64,000 bases of DNA from positions 1,240,001 to 1,304,000 of the forward strand of contig JACCLO010000013.1 in assembly GCA_029448655.1 (NCBI GenBank), read 5' to 3'. The translations under genes and the position numbers were made by a program. Source of the stretch: Wolfiporia cocos (Eukaryota; Basidiomycota; Agaricomycetes; Polyporales; Phaeolaceae). Below, one piece after another: positions 46,759 to 58,767 of the stretch; the first letter of the stretch is position 1; every line of letters starts with the position of its first letter. The notes under the pieces were generated by a model. That model was not told where the DNA came from and made no database searches. It saw only the letters and a list, made by a program, of their open reading frames with translations.

Positions 46759-49320
46759 GCTGTCGTTGTCAAGATAAACTAGTCAGAGAGTGCCCAAGAA
46801 TAACAGCAAAGCTGGAGTGGAGCGAGAGGACTTGAAGCAAAGCTGGTTACTGCGAGGAAGGGGAGCATGAAGATTGAATGTCAAATGCAGGCACAAGCTT
46901 CCTGATGGACCGACATGAATAGCGCACCTTCTCATGTGGACACCTCAGTCTCAGATGAGATCTGTGCTCTCATCTTTTCGCATCCCCGTCTCACAATTTG
47001 TATATTACAAAGGTAAATCAATTACTGATGGTGCGATTACTCTTTTTATTGTCCACTATCTTATGCCTCCCATAACACAAGATCAATCCATGATACATCC
47101 AGGACATTGGCATCTATTTGCCTCGATCAGTCGTTTGGATGCAGTATCTCTCTCTTGTTACTGCGGAGGATATTTTTAGTGTGAAACCTGAATATTTTCT
47201 GACAGTTAAGCGCCTGGTGCCAAGCATATGGTGCGTCATGTCGTCAGTGGTGCTGCCACCATTCAGAACCACTAGCAGATGTGTTCCTAGTGCAGCTGAT
47301 CTATCTGATCATGATTCTTCAAGGGGTGTCTTAAAACTCTGCTGACACTGCTTTGCAGCCATTCGGTTTAAAGCAGTGATCCAATCTAAGTATGACCATG
47401 GCACTGAACTCCCACAGTAGAAATTATCAGTTGTAAGATGGTACCATGTCCCCTCCTCCGAAAGCTGCATCAGTAAAGTGGTGAGTTATATTCCAATTAC
47501 TCCACCTGTGCTGCTAAGGGATTTAGAGTTTGACCTCACAGATTGTGATGTCTGTGTCTATACTCAATAGCAAACAATTCCGAATGAATGTATTAATCAA
47601 GCACTGCCTTCAGTAGGTGATATTGGTCTCATCTCTCCATGTTATTGGGTTGAAGGAAGGTTTTGATATGATAAGTGCGAGCTTGACATAAGCCCGTAAG
47701 CTCTGACTGTAGCTTCAGTCGACTATAATAATCAACATGCAAGGGACACAATAGGACTGCTGCACTGTTCATGCTGCACATTATCCAGTTCTCATATGAC
47801 TGCCAAATTTTGGTCTCGTATCTGCCAACTCTGCCACAGTGTGCCTTGGCTCGGTCCTTAATGGCATCTTTCTCGTGCTGGCAATTGTCTCGCTTTGGCT
47901 CTTCATCAGGCATTGGAAGAGAATATTGAAGATCTGCAGAGATACTGGTTACAAATGTGGGCTGCTGCATGTTGACATATTTATTGCTGCTGTCATGTTA
48001 GAGCTGTTGGCAAGCACTGTCGTCAGTCCTCTCATACCGTATCTTCTGCACTAGCTGTCCTGATTTCCAGCAATTATCTCACTCTTCTCAGTACTGGATC
48101 TCCAATATTTCGCACTTGTTTCAAGCATTTGTTTACTACGAAGATGGCTCACAGCCATTGGAATATTACGCAGATTTGTCCCAAGTATTGGATGTTGTTC
48201 AAACCGGAAGTATAGTATTCACACTGGTGCTCACCGACACAATGATTGTGAGTACAGGTCGATGATGTAGTATTCTACGAAATCGGCAGGTAATCTGAGT
48301 TGCACGTGCAGGTATACCGGTTGTGGGTTGTGTGGGATTATGATAAACACATCATTGTGGCGCCTATATGCACCTTGACAGGACTGGCAGGTAAATACAG
48401 GTGATCATGTAACTGCAATCTTCAACATGCATCAAATATTTTGCAGCATTGCGCTTGAGGTGGCGCTAGCGCATATTGCTAGTGGGTCAGTGTGTTTGAT
48501 AATAGCATTGGCCATTGGGTCACAGGCCTCTGTATGCTCACATTAAGGTTTGTGACCCGAGCACCATGGAATAAGTGTGCTAATACTGGTTTTGCAGCAC
48601 AAACCTGTATAGCACAAGTATGGCTCATGGCCTAATTGCAGAGTGCTGCTAATGTCTGTTTGGGTTGAGGTATGATTGTATGGATGGTATGACCAATCAC
48701 TTGTCATGCCTCATATGCATCAAAATTCTGAGGTGGCACTCTCTTGGTGAGTCCTCATGCACATGAAAAATTGACTGTCATGAAGGTCTCCTTTGATTGA
48801 CAGAGATTGTTAACAATGATTGCTGAAAGTGCCGCTCTATATATGTGTGTGGCATCAATGCTTCCTTGAAGATATTATTCATCTGACCAATTGATGCCGG
48901 TACCAGGCTGTGGAGTGCGATTTTCTCAATTGCCTATCTGCTCAAGTCAAACGTCCAATTGGTGTCAAACGAGATCCTCTTGGTTGCTGCTGGGATCCCA
49001 TTCACACTCATGAATGTTCGCATAGGTATGAGCTGGGAGCAAGAGACAGATGGTATTAGATCCGCAGATTTATCTGCCCAAACCGCTTTTGCCATGCAGC
49101 ACCTGGCTGTCAGTGATTGCCAAGATTGACATCAATACATTGGCTATATATAATTAAAAACTGACTCAAATGGAGACTCAAGTGACCCCGTGTAGCATCC
49201 ATGTGCTGTGCTGCCTAGTGCACTATGCCTTACATTTCCCAGTCATGATCAGTTATGTGAATATAACTGTAATTGCTGAAGTGGAGACCAAACATTGACA
49301 TACTGTAGTCATCTAATATC
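46759..49320. other. CG-depleted repeat-like sequence without a gene
   Basis: No coding frame has a recognisable domain; the longest are about 113 codons (47629-47970, minus) and 75 codons. The CG dinucleotide is almost absent (one CG in 48,481-48,780). The part 49,040-49,290 is the inverse of repeats near 30,200-30,700 and 35,080-35,320. Confidence 0.4.
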
Positions 49321-49366
49321 GGTCTCATTGAGTGATGGTGCCTCATTGACCAATAGATGACTGTGT
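49321..49366. repeat. single terminus of the 25,877-type Tc1/mariner MITE
   Basis: GTCTCATTGAGTGATGGTG, CCTCATTGACCAATAGATGA and CTGT match the right end of the element at 26,682-26,727. The opposite end was not found within a few kb, so this is a truncated copy. Confidence 0.65.
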
Positions 49367-49679
49367 CTAGGACCAAGTGTAGTAATACAGTCATTTTGAT
49401 TTTTTTGAACGCTCACAGAACTCACCATTGGGTGAATACGGTACAGGGACTTGTTGTGCAACCAACACCCCTGGCTACTCGTGACTTTACTGGGCATAAC
49501 CCCAGTTGTATTAGCATACAGAGTCTGATCATCCAGGGCAGATGCAACTCTGCCACCATTTCATATTTATCATTCTACGACTGACAGATGGCGTCCAACC
49601 GCCATATCATTGCTATCTATCATTTCAGATATATCACTACATACTAATCAACTGTTTCAACCTAGAGTGTAGATAGTAG

Positions 49680-50520
49680 CAGTGACATCAGGAATGGACA
49701 GGACTTCTAATACTTAGTGTAGTATATAAACTCATGTAACTAAGTCGAGGCTCTTCAGCTCGACCTTGTTGTATAAACAAGAGTCTTATACTCGTTCTCA
49801 AACATAGGAAACTGCGCTCAGTATACTCTCGAGCCCTGAAGACTAAGTCCTCGAAGTGCACACTGACTTCTCAGACTTAGGCAAGTACTCTCGAAAAGAT
49901 ACTTGCTTGCGAACCCTGATATATTCTTTAAAGTGTACTGAATATCGAACGGCCCCTCAGTCTTTTGACTTAGGGTATAGCACGAATGACAAGTCAATAC
50001 GACTTGGTGCAGAAGATTTATATTCGCGATTTGAATATAACGAACGGGTATATGGCCTGTAACAGTTAGCAACTCTTGATATCATCGCACATGTAGTATG
50101 CAAATAGCTATCCACACCGTAGCAGCATGCAGGCACCATACCCAATGGGCTTGTGTCTCATGAGTGAAGGTGCTATGTAGTATGGCGTCAACACTTTGGA
50201 TCGTACTACAACTTAAGTATGTTATAGAGTATGCCCTTTTGCCTTCCTACAACATCATTGTGTTATGGTGTTATGGTTGTAACACGGGACGGAAACTGTG
50301 AGACACCATTACCCGATTAGGCAATGGGGGATGTGCATATATACCTGGAACCACAATGTCACTTAGCCGCGACATTATGCCCTTTTAACGAAGGGGGCTA
50401 TAGGCCTTGCAGCCCACATGAGTGGTTCCCACGTGCGACTGTAACATATGGCAGCTGATGTACTCAGATAGTACAATATCAAATATGCATATTGGGCAAC
50501 ATGTCCACTAGTCATATAAT
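49680..50520. repeat. LTR relics, two families joined
   Basis: The part 49,720-50,062 has an LTR-like layout: TATATAAACTC, then a CTTGTTGTATAAACAAG hairpin like that of the solo LTRs, and an end in CTGTAACA. The part 50,070-50,520 is the inverse of the gypsy-like LTR and leader at 29,720-30,200, interrupted near 50,275-50,445. No coding sequence is seen. Confidence 0.55.
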
Positions 50521-50819
50521 AACCATACGGCACACCATGACAAAGCTTATGTAATATTATGCTGTGGCTAAGTAATTGACCATTGATTACACTATGGGCG
50601 GGCCTCAGGAAAATACAGCCCCGCTTCCTAGTTGTGAGCATGTGTTGACAGGCAAGATGAGGTATGAGTCTCTAGGCAAATTCTAAATGAGTACTTGTCA
50701 GGATTTGTTCCTGTGACAAAGGGGGTGTGGTTTGGGGTGAGAGGACAGGTCCTGATGTGGCATTGACGCAGAATTGCGCCATGGTAATACATTCCCTCCC
50801 TTCGTCTCGAACTCAGCAA

Positions 50820-51200
50820 CATACGTCCCCGGTCACCTGACTTGTTAGAGTACAGTGTGTGGTTCCACTACGCTACCTGGTATGTAGGTCACATGTGCAG
50901 TATTATGTAAGGCGTTACTGGTCTGCTAGTAGGCGCGTGCGCACAGGCCATGCTGCTTTAGGGCAAGACTTAGAGCCAGTAGTTACAAAGCCTCTCAATG
51001 TATATATACTGCGCCAGACTGAGGCTTACTCCTCAGTCTGATCAATCTATCCTGGGTCGCTAAGACCTACTCTACCACCTTGCCTCGCTGCACTCAGAGA
51101 CTACTTGACTGCGTCGCCCATCAAACCCTTCGGTCTATCGTTGAGTACTAGGGACTAACGTCGTTGGACGTTGAGTAGTAGACGGCGGAGGGGTATGGTC
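50820..51200. repeat. LTR-like block next to the first Pro/Thr-rich frame
   Basis: TATATATACTGCGCC near 51,001 is followed by a hairpin-forming GACTGAGGCTTACTCCTCAG run, like the GGGGCTTACTCCCC run at 53,484 beside the second Pro/Thr-rich frame. The two blocks occupy equivalent places relative to those frames. Confidence 0.4.
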
Positions 51201-51490
51201 ACAAGGTATTGTGACAGGCATGTGACTGCAGAGAGAGAGAGAACAAGGACCCAAGTCATGGTAAGGAGTGTGGTAGGCAAAGTAAGGTAAAGTGAGTGGT
51301 GGTAGTTAAGATATCGTGGTGAATAAATGGAGGTCATGGTGAGTAAGTGGATTGGTGTGGAAGAGGGATGGAAAAAGAGAAGAAGTATGGTGCACATGAG
51401 CAGGAGTTGGGTGTAGAGAGAAGATCAGTAGGGTATGGTCAAAGAGCGGTTAGGGTGGTGTCTAGAAGGGGAGGGTGTGGTTGAGAACTT

Positions 51491-52700
51491 TCAAAAGAAT
51501 TGTGGTATTGTGGAATAGGGTTTCACTGGAGTTGAGGTTAAAGTCATGGATGGCATAGTTGAGTCCGGTGAGGACATGTTTGTATTCATCATTGTAGAAA
51601 GTGAAGGTGGCTGACGAGTGAAATTTGTAGTTGGGGATGTTGGGGTTGAGCCATTTGAAGTCACTGTTGATATGAAAGGCGGTGACAAATTTGGGTAAGA
51701 TGGTGTAGAAGGTGGTGTCTTCAAGTGCATTGATAAATTCATGGGTGATGTAGAATGCAGGGATGAGAGAGTGATCATCAAGGTGATGGCAAGGGATGCC
51801 ATTGAGTGGACAGTGGTTTTGTGCATGTTTGGGGTGTTGAAACCAGGGGGGGTAGGTGCTTCGGGGTGTAGTGAGGGTTCGTGTGATTGATTGTGGTGGA
51901 GGTACTGAGTGTTGTGGTGGGTACCGTGGGTGATGGTGCCATTGGGGTTGGTGTGGAAGTGGGGGGTGTTGATGGGGGAGGTGTGGTAGGCCACTTTAGT
52001 ATGACAGGGTTGGGTGTGGGTTGTGGAGGGAAATTGTTGGGGAACATGGCAATTTCACAAATGGTCGGGTGTATGGAGTCAAGATAGTCATCATTGGTAG
52101 ACTGGAGTGGGGAAGGGGTCAGACTGGGTGTGGCTCAGAGATGGGTTTGGATGTCATTGGAGTTGACTGATGGTGTGTGTGTAGGTGGATGGGTGGGGAT
52201 GGGGTTGGTTACCCGAGGGGTGGTCGTCTTAAGATTGGGGTGTGAGAGTTGAGTGGGGTGGGTGGGTGTTGAGATACCCAGGAAAGTTGGGTTTTTGGCT
52301 TAGGTGTAGAAGAGGCCTTGGTTGGTTTGATTCACCTAGTGGAGATGGGCATAATCAGCAATCTGTGAGGTTCACATGTGGGTTTCACAGGGGATGTGAC
52401 CGGGGGGGGGGTGATGTGGTGATGTGGTGGTGTGAGAATAGGGTTGGGCACAGGGTGTGGTAAAGTAGATGCCAGAATAGTGTCAAAGTGGGTAGTGAGA
52501 GAGTGTAGCTCATCTCATAGGTTAAGGAGGGTGAGGGTTTCTTCGTGTGCTATCTCATCAGCACTGTGCTTGATTGTGGTGAGGAGGTAGGAGACATGGG
52601 TTTTCCATAATGGTAGGGCATACTGGGATTTCAAGGTGTCATGGGCTCAATGGATACTTTGAGCCACATTAAAGATGAGGTTGACAGTGAAAGACACAGG
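51491..52700 (-). pseudogene. Pro/Thr-rich reading frame, degenerate copy A
   Basis: On the minus strand the upstream part reads YALPLWKTHVSYLLTTIKHS, ADEIAHEETLTLLNL and then a stop; the downstream part is an open Pro/Thr/His-rich frame of 167 codons. The opening matches copy B (53594) at YALPLWKTHVSYLLT and the Pro/Thr-rich style continues. Stops at LNL and at QSIH show it is not functional. No family is recognised. Confidence 0.6.
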
Positions 52701-53289
52701 TGTGGTGAGAGTGGTTGAGGTGGGGTGCACTGGTTGGGACATCAAAGGTTTGGACAAAGTAGAGTGGGTGTGGAGACATGGGCATCTAAGTGAGGTAGTG
52801 GTGGTAAAGGTGCACGTCATGTGTCACGTGACTGCAGAGAGAGAGACAACCATTTATATCCTGCAGTCAGTAAACTAAGTACATGTGCAGCAGCTAACGA
52901 GAGCCATGGTGATACGTTGGTGTGTAACTAGATCAAGAGTAATATGTGTGTAAGGGTCATACGCGTGCGATGTATCGTAAAGAGTGAGCTGGTGTCATCA
53001 GCGCCTTGTGTGTTAAGGCAACACAGCTCGATAAATACATGAGGGGGGTGATGAAGTAAAAAGAAGGTAAAACTAGGAGAAAGAATCCATGTAACAGAAA
53101 CACACTCTGTGAGGAAAAGGTCAGGTAGCCGAGGTGGTCGGCATGTTGATCCAGTGGTCAGAGATAACGAAGTGGGTGACTTGGTTGTTGAATACATCAC
53201 GGCGTCAGGCCCAGGTTGTCACAGATTTTTTCAGAAGGTCCTACACCCCCCTGTCTCAAACCAACGGTCTTGTGTAGCAACAGTCACGT

Positions 53290-53590
53290 GCCCCTGTATA
53301 GACAGAGTGTAGTGTAGCGTAACGGTACAGGTCACCTACCCCATGACATGGTCACATGGTCAGTAGCTTAGCTAAGTAGCACATGACTTAGGAGCACTAG
53401 TACTGCGCACAGACCCTGCCTTTAGGGTGGGTCTCTAGTAGTATAGGCGACGTCTCCTCATGTACTTAAGCTGCGACATTCTGGGGCTTACTCCCCAGAA
53501 CTGTTATTCTAGATGTTGGGGCAAGTCCCCTCTCTACTCTATGTGTTAAGCGTGCTAGTCTGGGGGGCCCTTCTGCTATATGCGACAAGG
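53290..53590. repeat. LTR-like block next to the second Pro/Thr-rich frame
   Basis: It contains hairpin-forming GGGGCTTACTCCCC and a TACTTAAGC box, in a layout like 50,820-51,200. It lies immediately downstream (minus-strand sense) of the reading frame, as expected for a 3' LTR, but no matching 5' copy was found. Confidence 0.35.
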
Positions 53591-53593
53591 CTT

Positions 53594-54718
53594 CTAGTAT
53601 GATGGTATGCCCATGGCGTTTTGTGTCACAGGTGGTGAGTGCTTGGAAGGATCGTTCCAAGTAGCGAGTGAAGAGGTAGTCATCATTGTCGGTGTAGGTG
53701 AGGTGAATGGAGGAACGGATGGTGGTGGAGGTGGGGTCAGTCCAGGAAAAGTTGGCAAAGTGGGTGTCTTCGTTGAAACCTGTGTAGGGATCATAGTACC
53801 ATAGGTTGGACCAAAAGGTAAGGTTGAGGAGTAGTTGGTTCCATTCATCACAAAGGTTGGTGGGGGAAAAGGGTGGACATTTAGCATCTGGTCGTCAAAG
53901 AACATTGTTGACCTGGATGGTGATGGTGCGTGTAGGATGGAAGGGTTTGGGTTTGTTTGTGATAAGGTCGTAATCGACCCAAGGAAGAAGGCCAGCAGGG
54001 TGGTTGTATATGGGTCCCTCTTTGGGACCAGCAGGGTGGTCATAAAGTGGTGCTTCATGGGGACCGGCAGGTGTGTCATAAAGGGGTTGTCAAGAGGTCC
54101 TGCAGGGTGGGTGTAGATTGGTTTCTCCAAGGGGCCAATAGGGTGGTCATAGAGAGGTGGGTCAAGGAGGAATTCGACGGTGTCGACAGATTCGACAGAG
54201 TGATGAGTGGGGGTGGGTGATGTGGTATGAGGGGGTGTGGGATGGGGAGACGGTGTTCGTGGTGGTGTCTCGGGACGATTCGGGACCCAGTGGAGACACG
54301 TTTTGAGTTTCTTCAGGGTGGTCTGTATGGTGTGGTTGGAAACGTGTTTGAGGTGAGGCATGGATGGAGTGGTGCATGGCTTAGGGGTGGCAGGTGTAGG
54401 AGGGGTGGGCAAAGGGTTGTTGAGCATAGGCGCTAGGAGTGAGGTGTGGTGTAGCACCAGGTTGTTAACGTCCTGCTGCAAAGTGAGCAGGGAAGGGAGT
54501 TCAGTGTGGGCCAATTCATTGGCACCATGGGTGATTGCAGTAAGGAGGTAGGATACGTGCGTCTTCCAAAGAGGAAGAGCGTAGGTTGACAATGTGGTTT
54601 CATATGCCCGGTGGATGCTCTGGGTGGCGTTGAAAAGTAGGTCGAAGGCAAAGGTAGCAGGGGTTATGTTGGCAGGAGTCCTCTGGGGTTGGTGTGTAGG
54701 GGGACAGTACGTGAGCGC
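53594..54718 (-). CDS. Pro/Thr-rich protein of unknown function, copy B
   Basis: An open frame of about 374 codons runs from a likely splice acceptor (CTTAG at 54719-54723) to the stop at 53594. There is no early ATG, so the start must come from an upstream exon. The first 60 residues are ordered: NITPATFAFDLLFNATQSIH, RAYETTLSTYALPLWKTHVS, YLLTAITHGANELAHTELPS. After that come Pro/Thr/His-rich stretches and three or four imperfect repeats of the type HPAGPLDNPFMTHL / HPIGPLEKPIYT. No enzyme, zinc finger or membrane motif is seen. A degenerate paralogue lies 2 kb away, and LTR-like blocks accompany both. A gag-like retroelement product is one possibility; a domesticated or novel repeat-borne gene is another. 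Confidence 0.45.
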   Translation of the reverse strand, partial: ALTYCPPTHQPQRTPANITPATFAFDLLFNATQSIHRAYETTLSTYALPLWKTHVSYLLTAITHGANELAHTELPSLLTLQQDVNNLVLHHTSLLAPMLNNPLPTPPTPATPKPCTTPSMPHLKHVSNHTIQTTLKKLKTCLHWVPNRPETPPRTPSPHPTPPHTTSPTPTHHSVESVDTVEFLLDPPLYDHPIGPLEKPIYTHPAGPLDNPFMTHLPVPMKHHFMTTLLVPKRDPYTTTLLAFFLGSITTLSQTNPNPSILHAPSPSRSTMFFDDQMLNVHPFPPPTFVMNGTNYSSTLPFGPTYGTMIPTQVSTKTPTLPTFPGLTPPPPPSVPPFTSPTPTMMTTSSLATWNDPSKHSPPVTQNAMGIPSY

Positions 54719-54985
54719 CTAAGGCGATGGTGGTGGTAAGAGAGAAAGGAGGGCTTGCACGTGACTGCAGAGAGTCCGCACTGCACATGAGTTCCAGTTC
54801 TGGCATTGATGGTGTGAGGGTTGAGTGCTTCCAAAACCCGTGGCACATTTGGGATGCGAAACGAAACTTGCGAGCTGGAACCTGGAACATGATGACATGG
54901 GAGGGACCCACTTTCTCATGCATTGAGAAGAGGTGTAGATGGCCGAAACATGTGGCATGACTACACCACTGCTCGACACAAGGAG

Positions 54986-55527
54986 TGTTATGGATCAAAT
55001 ATCCGTTCAGCTGAGTTCGCTCAATTGAGTTACTCAGCATATCAAGTAGTGCACTACCTGTCGGACCTGTCAGAGTCAGAGCATCGATATACAAGCTGCA
55101 GACTTAATTGCTTTAGCCTTTGAGAACGAGTATAAGATCCTTGTAATTCAACAAAGTCAAGCTGGGGAACCCAACCAGTATTTACATTGGGCTATATACT
55201 GCAATCCTTTAACCAGGGTCATAGTGTCCTTGGTACTGCTACTATTAAGTCCGTAAGGCTAGCGTGCTAAGATAACAAATATGAAGCATTGCAGTTGAGG
55301 GCAACAATGGCTGAAACATAGGAACTCTGTGGTTAGACACAAGATATCAACTAGAACCTGATATGTCGCAGGACTATGGGCATAGGGCTGTTGTACATGA
55401 AACGAGGGTCACCGGTTGAGCGGGGATCCCTAGAATAAGGTGCGTGCTAGAGCAGTTGAATGCTAAGTCCCTTCCTCCAGTGAGGCATCAGTAAAGATAT
55501 TTGATAGTCCCTGCACAGACCATAACA
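54986..55527 (-). mobile_element. solo LTR with 5-bp target duplication
   Basis: Bounded by TGTTATGG and CCATAACA and flanked by identical AGGAG (54981-54985 and 55528-55532). It is the inverse-oriented relative of the solo LTR at 44,223, 542 bp long; it keeps about 40 bp near its start that the 44,223 copy lacks. Confidence 0.93.
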
Positions 55528-55532
55528 AGGAG

Positions 55533-57100
55533 TGGGTGGATGGGTGAAAGCTGGCTACAAGCTTACAGCGAGTCAGGAGAGAGAGAGAGAGGGTGCAGAA
55601 ACAGAATTTGTTGACGCACCCTTCTCTTCAACTTGCTTAGTAAGCAATAGTTCTGCTTAGTGCTCGTTCCTCATGCTAAGCTCAAATTCTTCCTGAATAT
55701 CTTGTCTAGAAGTGAAATCACATGCATTGTGGAAGCATCACACAACACACTGATGCCAGGGCTGATTTATACACACTTCAAATCCAACATTGTCCAATGT
55801 ACTATGCCGCACTACTATTATAAGCGCTACTGGTCAGGGTTGGCAGGGTCAAGGCTTAACCCCCTTTTCTTGACCCAGGGTCAATGGTTTGACAGGGGTC
55901 AAGACCCCTGGTGTCACAATCCTAGTGACGTCTCAGGCTGCCGGCGCAGAGTCCAAAGGGGAGCCCAAACTAGAGGGCTATAAGCCAGTGGGGTGCATGT
56001 CAAACAGCAAGAGGTGAGTCTTCAGGAGGAAAGGACGGGGAATCACCCCCAAAGCATTTTGTCTGTACTTCTTAGATTGCTAAGTCTAAGGCCTTCAGGG
56101 CGCTTAGACCTACTGCTTATATACATGCAAGACCCTAATCTACTAGTCAATAGGATAGCCCTAAAGTAGGGGGTCTGTGTGCATAATATGGCGCCATAAT
56201 GCCAGTAATGGCGCCACCTCTGTGTTGTGATGGCGCCACAGTAATGTAGGCGCCGGCTTGGTAAAATGGCTTTATGTGTCATATGTCAATAGTCAGCGGG
56301 CCGCTGTCTAATACCTGTATGGTAAGCGGGCCATGCTAAGAATAACCCATGAAGTCATATTCTAGACCAGTAATGGTCTAGAGTTGAGACGAGGTCACTA
56401 CCGTATTTTTAGGAGGTGACATCATTGTTCAGAAGGCTGTTGACGACCAACCATTTATCTAGATAAGATAGTAACCTGGGACATAGCCACCTGTGATGGT
56501 ATCTAGTCCCACTATCTAATCTAGAAAGTTAGTAGATCATGTGATCTCAATTGAGTAGGTCACGTGATCCGATAATCTGCTACCACCTTCCATAGACTGG
56601 GGCGTGGTAGAGGCTGATGTGCTGAGTGCTGTAGGTCAATAGTACGACCGCTGCATGACTTTAATTCTGAAACATAGAAATAGGAGGGAACGCCCCAGAT
56701 AAATCTGTGACACTTGGTCAAACCAATTGACCTGGGTCAAGGCATAATTCTCACATGATGTTGTGCCTGTCTTAGGTGGTAACATAGTATGTGTATGCTT
56801 AGAGACGGTGGCAGTCTTGTCCAATTGGGATGGATCATTATGTTATGTCTGCTTGCCAGTGAGTATGCTGCCAGTGAGTATGCTCAATATCACAAAATAT
56901 ACAGTTTTACTGCTATCGCATTGTCATCCTGCACCCCCTCCTTCCTGATGCCTTTTGAATCATCCCTCTGGGCCCATTTCTTCAAAGGTGGGCACTGGCA
57001 TCGGCAAAACGCGAACTCTCATATCTAGTCCGCTAACTATTGCAAATAGCAGCTCAGTAGATATATGTAGATACGAGCAGATACTATGTGTGGGGTACTT
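55533..57100. repeat. repeat-derived sequence without a gene
   Basis: The part 55,840-56,330 is LTR-like (GGGTCAAG phrases, TATATACATG) and resembles 30,880-31,300. A GA microsatellite lies near 55,577-55,595. Repeated TGGCGCCA motifs occur at 56,190-56,250. No coding frame is supportable. Confidence 0.4.
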
Positions 57101-57340
57101 GCAAGATCAACGAGGACCGAAATATATTTTGTAAGATCAACGAGGACCGAAATACTATTTGCAGGATCAATGAGGACCGACATGTTATTGGCAGGATCAA
57201 CGAGGACCGGCATGTTAGTTGCAGGATCAAAGAGGACCGAAATAATATTTACAGGACCAAAGAGGACAGATCTATTATTTGCAGGATTAACAAGGACAGG
57301 AATATCAATTGCAGGATCAACACGGATGAAGATATCAATA
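57101..57340 (+). repeat. 30-bp tandem repeat, eight units
   Basis: Exactly eight 30-bp units with consensus GCAGGATCAACGAGGACCGA followed by ten variable bases (AATATTATTT-like). Because 30 is a multiple of three, each frame repeats with a 10-residue period: INEDRNIICR in one plus frame, STRTEILFAG in another, and VLVDPANNIS on the minus strand. All three are open across the array and join a 135-codon frame on each strand. Whether any is translated is unknown. Confidence 0.9.
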
Positions 57341-58767
57341 ACCGGAACGCATCCATGCGCAGATCCGGAGTGGCATCTGGGCGTGACGCGGCTCTCATCC
57401 GATTTAGTAAGTCCCTTACTTGATCGGGCAACACCTTTCATCATACTTCGTAGTCTGTCATATTTTCAGTCGGCTCTTGAATCTTGTCACTAGTACCATA
57501 AAGGCTAGCTCTTGTCACTGTCGATGCGCTCAAACCTCTCCTCAATCTGTTGCCCTCTCGTCACTCAACTACCTAGGCGCAGTCTGTCACCTGCATGTAT
57601 CCAAGTTGATGCATCCGCCACTCTCTCCCTGGTCTCAGCTCGTTCTCCTTCGCCTCTCGCCACCATGCATTGTGGTCGTTACCTGTGACCCTGCATGCTC
57701 GCTGCACACAGAGTACGTCTTTCTTTTCTCCCTCTGCATACCTTACTAAACACTACTGCCATAACCTTATGGGAATGCTTGCCATGACAGGCACAAAACG
57801 CTGGACAGCACCCGCTGCTCCATTCCCTTGGGTACTCATTGCCCTCACTCCCGGATATCTGATGCGTTGACTCATACTCTCCCCCTCCTTGTGCGCATAT
57901 ATGCGCTTTTCTGCTCAGCAAAATCAATTCTTAAATGTGCCGTAAGCCCCTCATGATTGTCGTAACCAGTCATGACCTCCTTGACAGATATCGATGTCGT
58001 GCGTACTGCCTACATATCTCCCACCTTATGGTCTGATTCCTCCTGCAGTACACCCATCTTCGGGCCTCCTCCACCTTTTGTTCGTGGCACATGTCGTGAC
58101 TGCGCTCATGTGTGTCCTTCCCTTCCTGCTTGTAGTATTTCATGGCTGACATGCTGCATACGGTGATAGTGAATGCTGTGTCGAAATTCACGGGAAGGCG
58201 CCCACTTGTGAGGCTACGCGCTCCCTTTCGGACTCCAGGGACTTCGTCTGGATGGGTTACAAACGCACGGCGTAGGTACGTACAATCCGTCCCTTTTTAT
58301 ACTAATAGCGGTGACTCATCTACCTGTACTGCCCCGATTATCAGCCCCCCGACTCCCGCCACATCCGCCATTTCCGCCTTGGTGCACTATTGACTCCGAT
58401 CAATGTGCGACTCCGATCGCACCATCGCACGCCGAGCGCGTTGACTTCCAACACGCTGCGCATAGAACATGCTCACGGTAGTGGCAGCACATGGCATCCA
58501 CACCATGCCCGTGGCGTACGTTCATGTTGATACTAAGAGGTTGCCGCCATGCGCGCTGTGGGTGGGAGCGGAGGTCAGAGACTACTGCTCTGTGTTGGAT
58601 CTTTCGTTGTCCCTTCTGTCAGTAGCCAGCTCTACTAACATGAATAAAACTTTTATTGGCACTGCACCGTGTGTATTATGTAATATATTTTAAGAGCTGC
58701 ATTTTTGGAACCGATACCCTAGAGCGGTGCTCCTGCCATGCTGCTGCCAAGGGGACCACTATTGTGC
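57341..58767. other. gene-free stretch with LTR-like sequence
   Basis: The part 58,250-58,460 resembles the insert at 30,360-30,560 (GTACGTACA...TATAC...ATCGCACCAT...GACTTCCAACAC). Elsewhere nothing is recognised; a minus-strand frame of 82 codons at 57679-57927 has no family. Confidence 0.4.
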
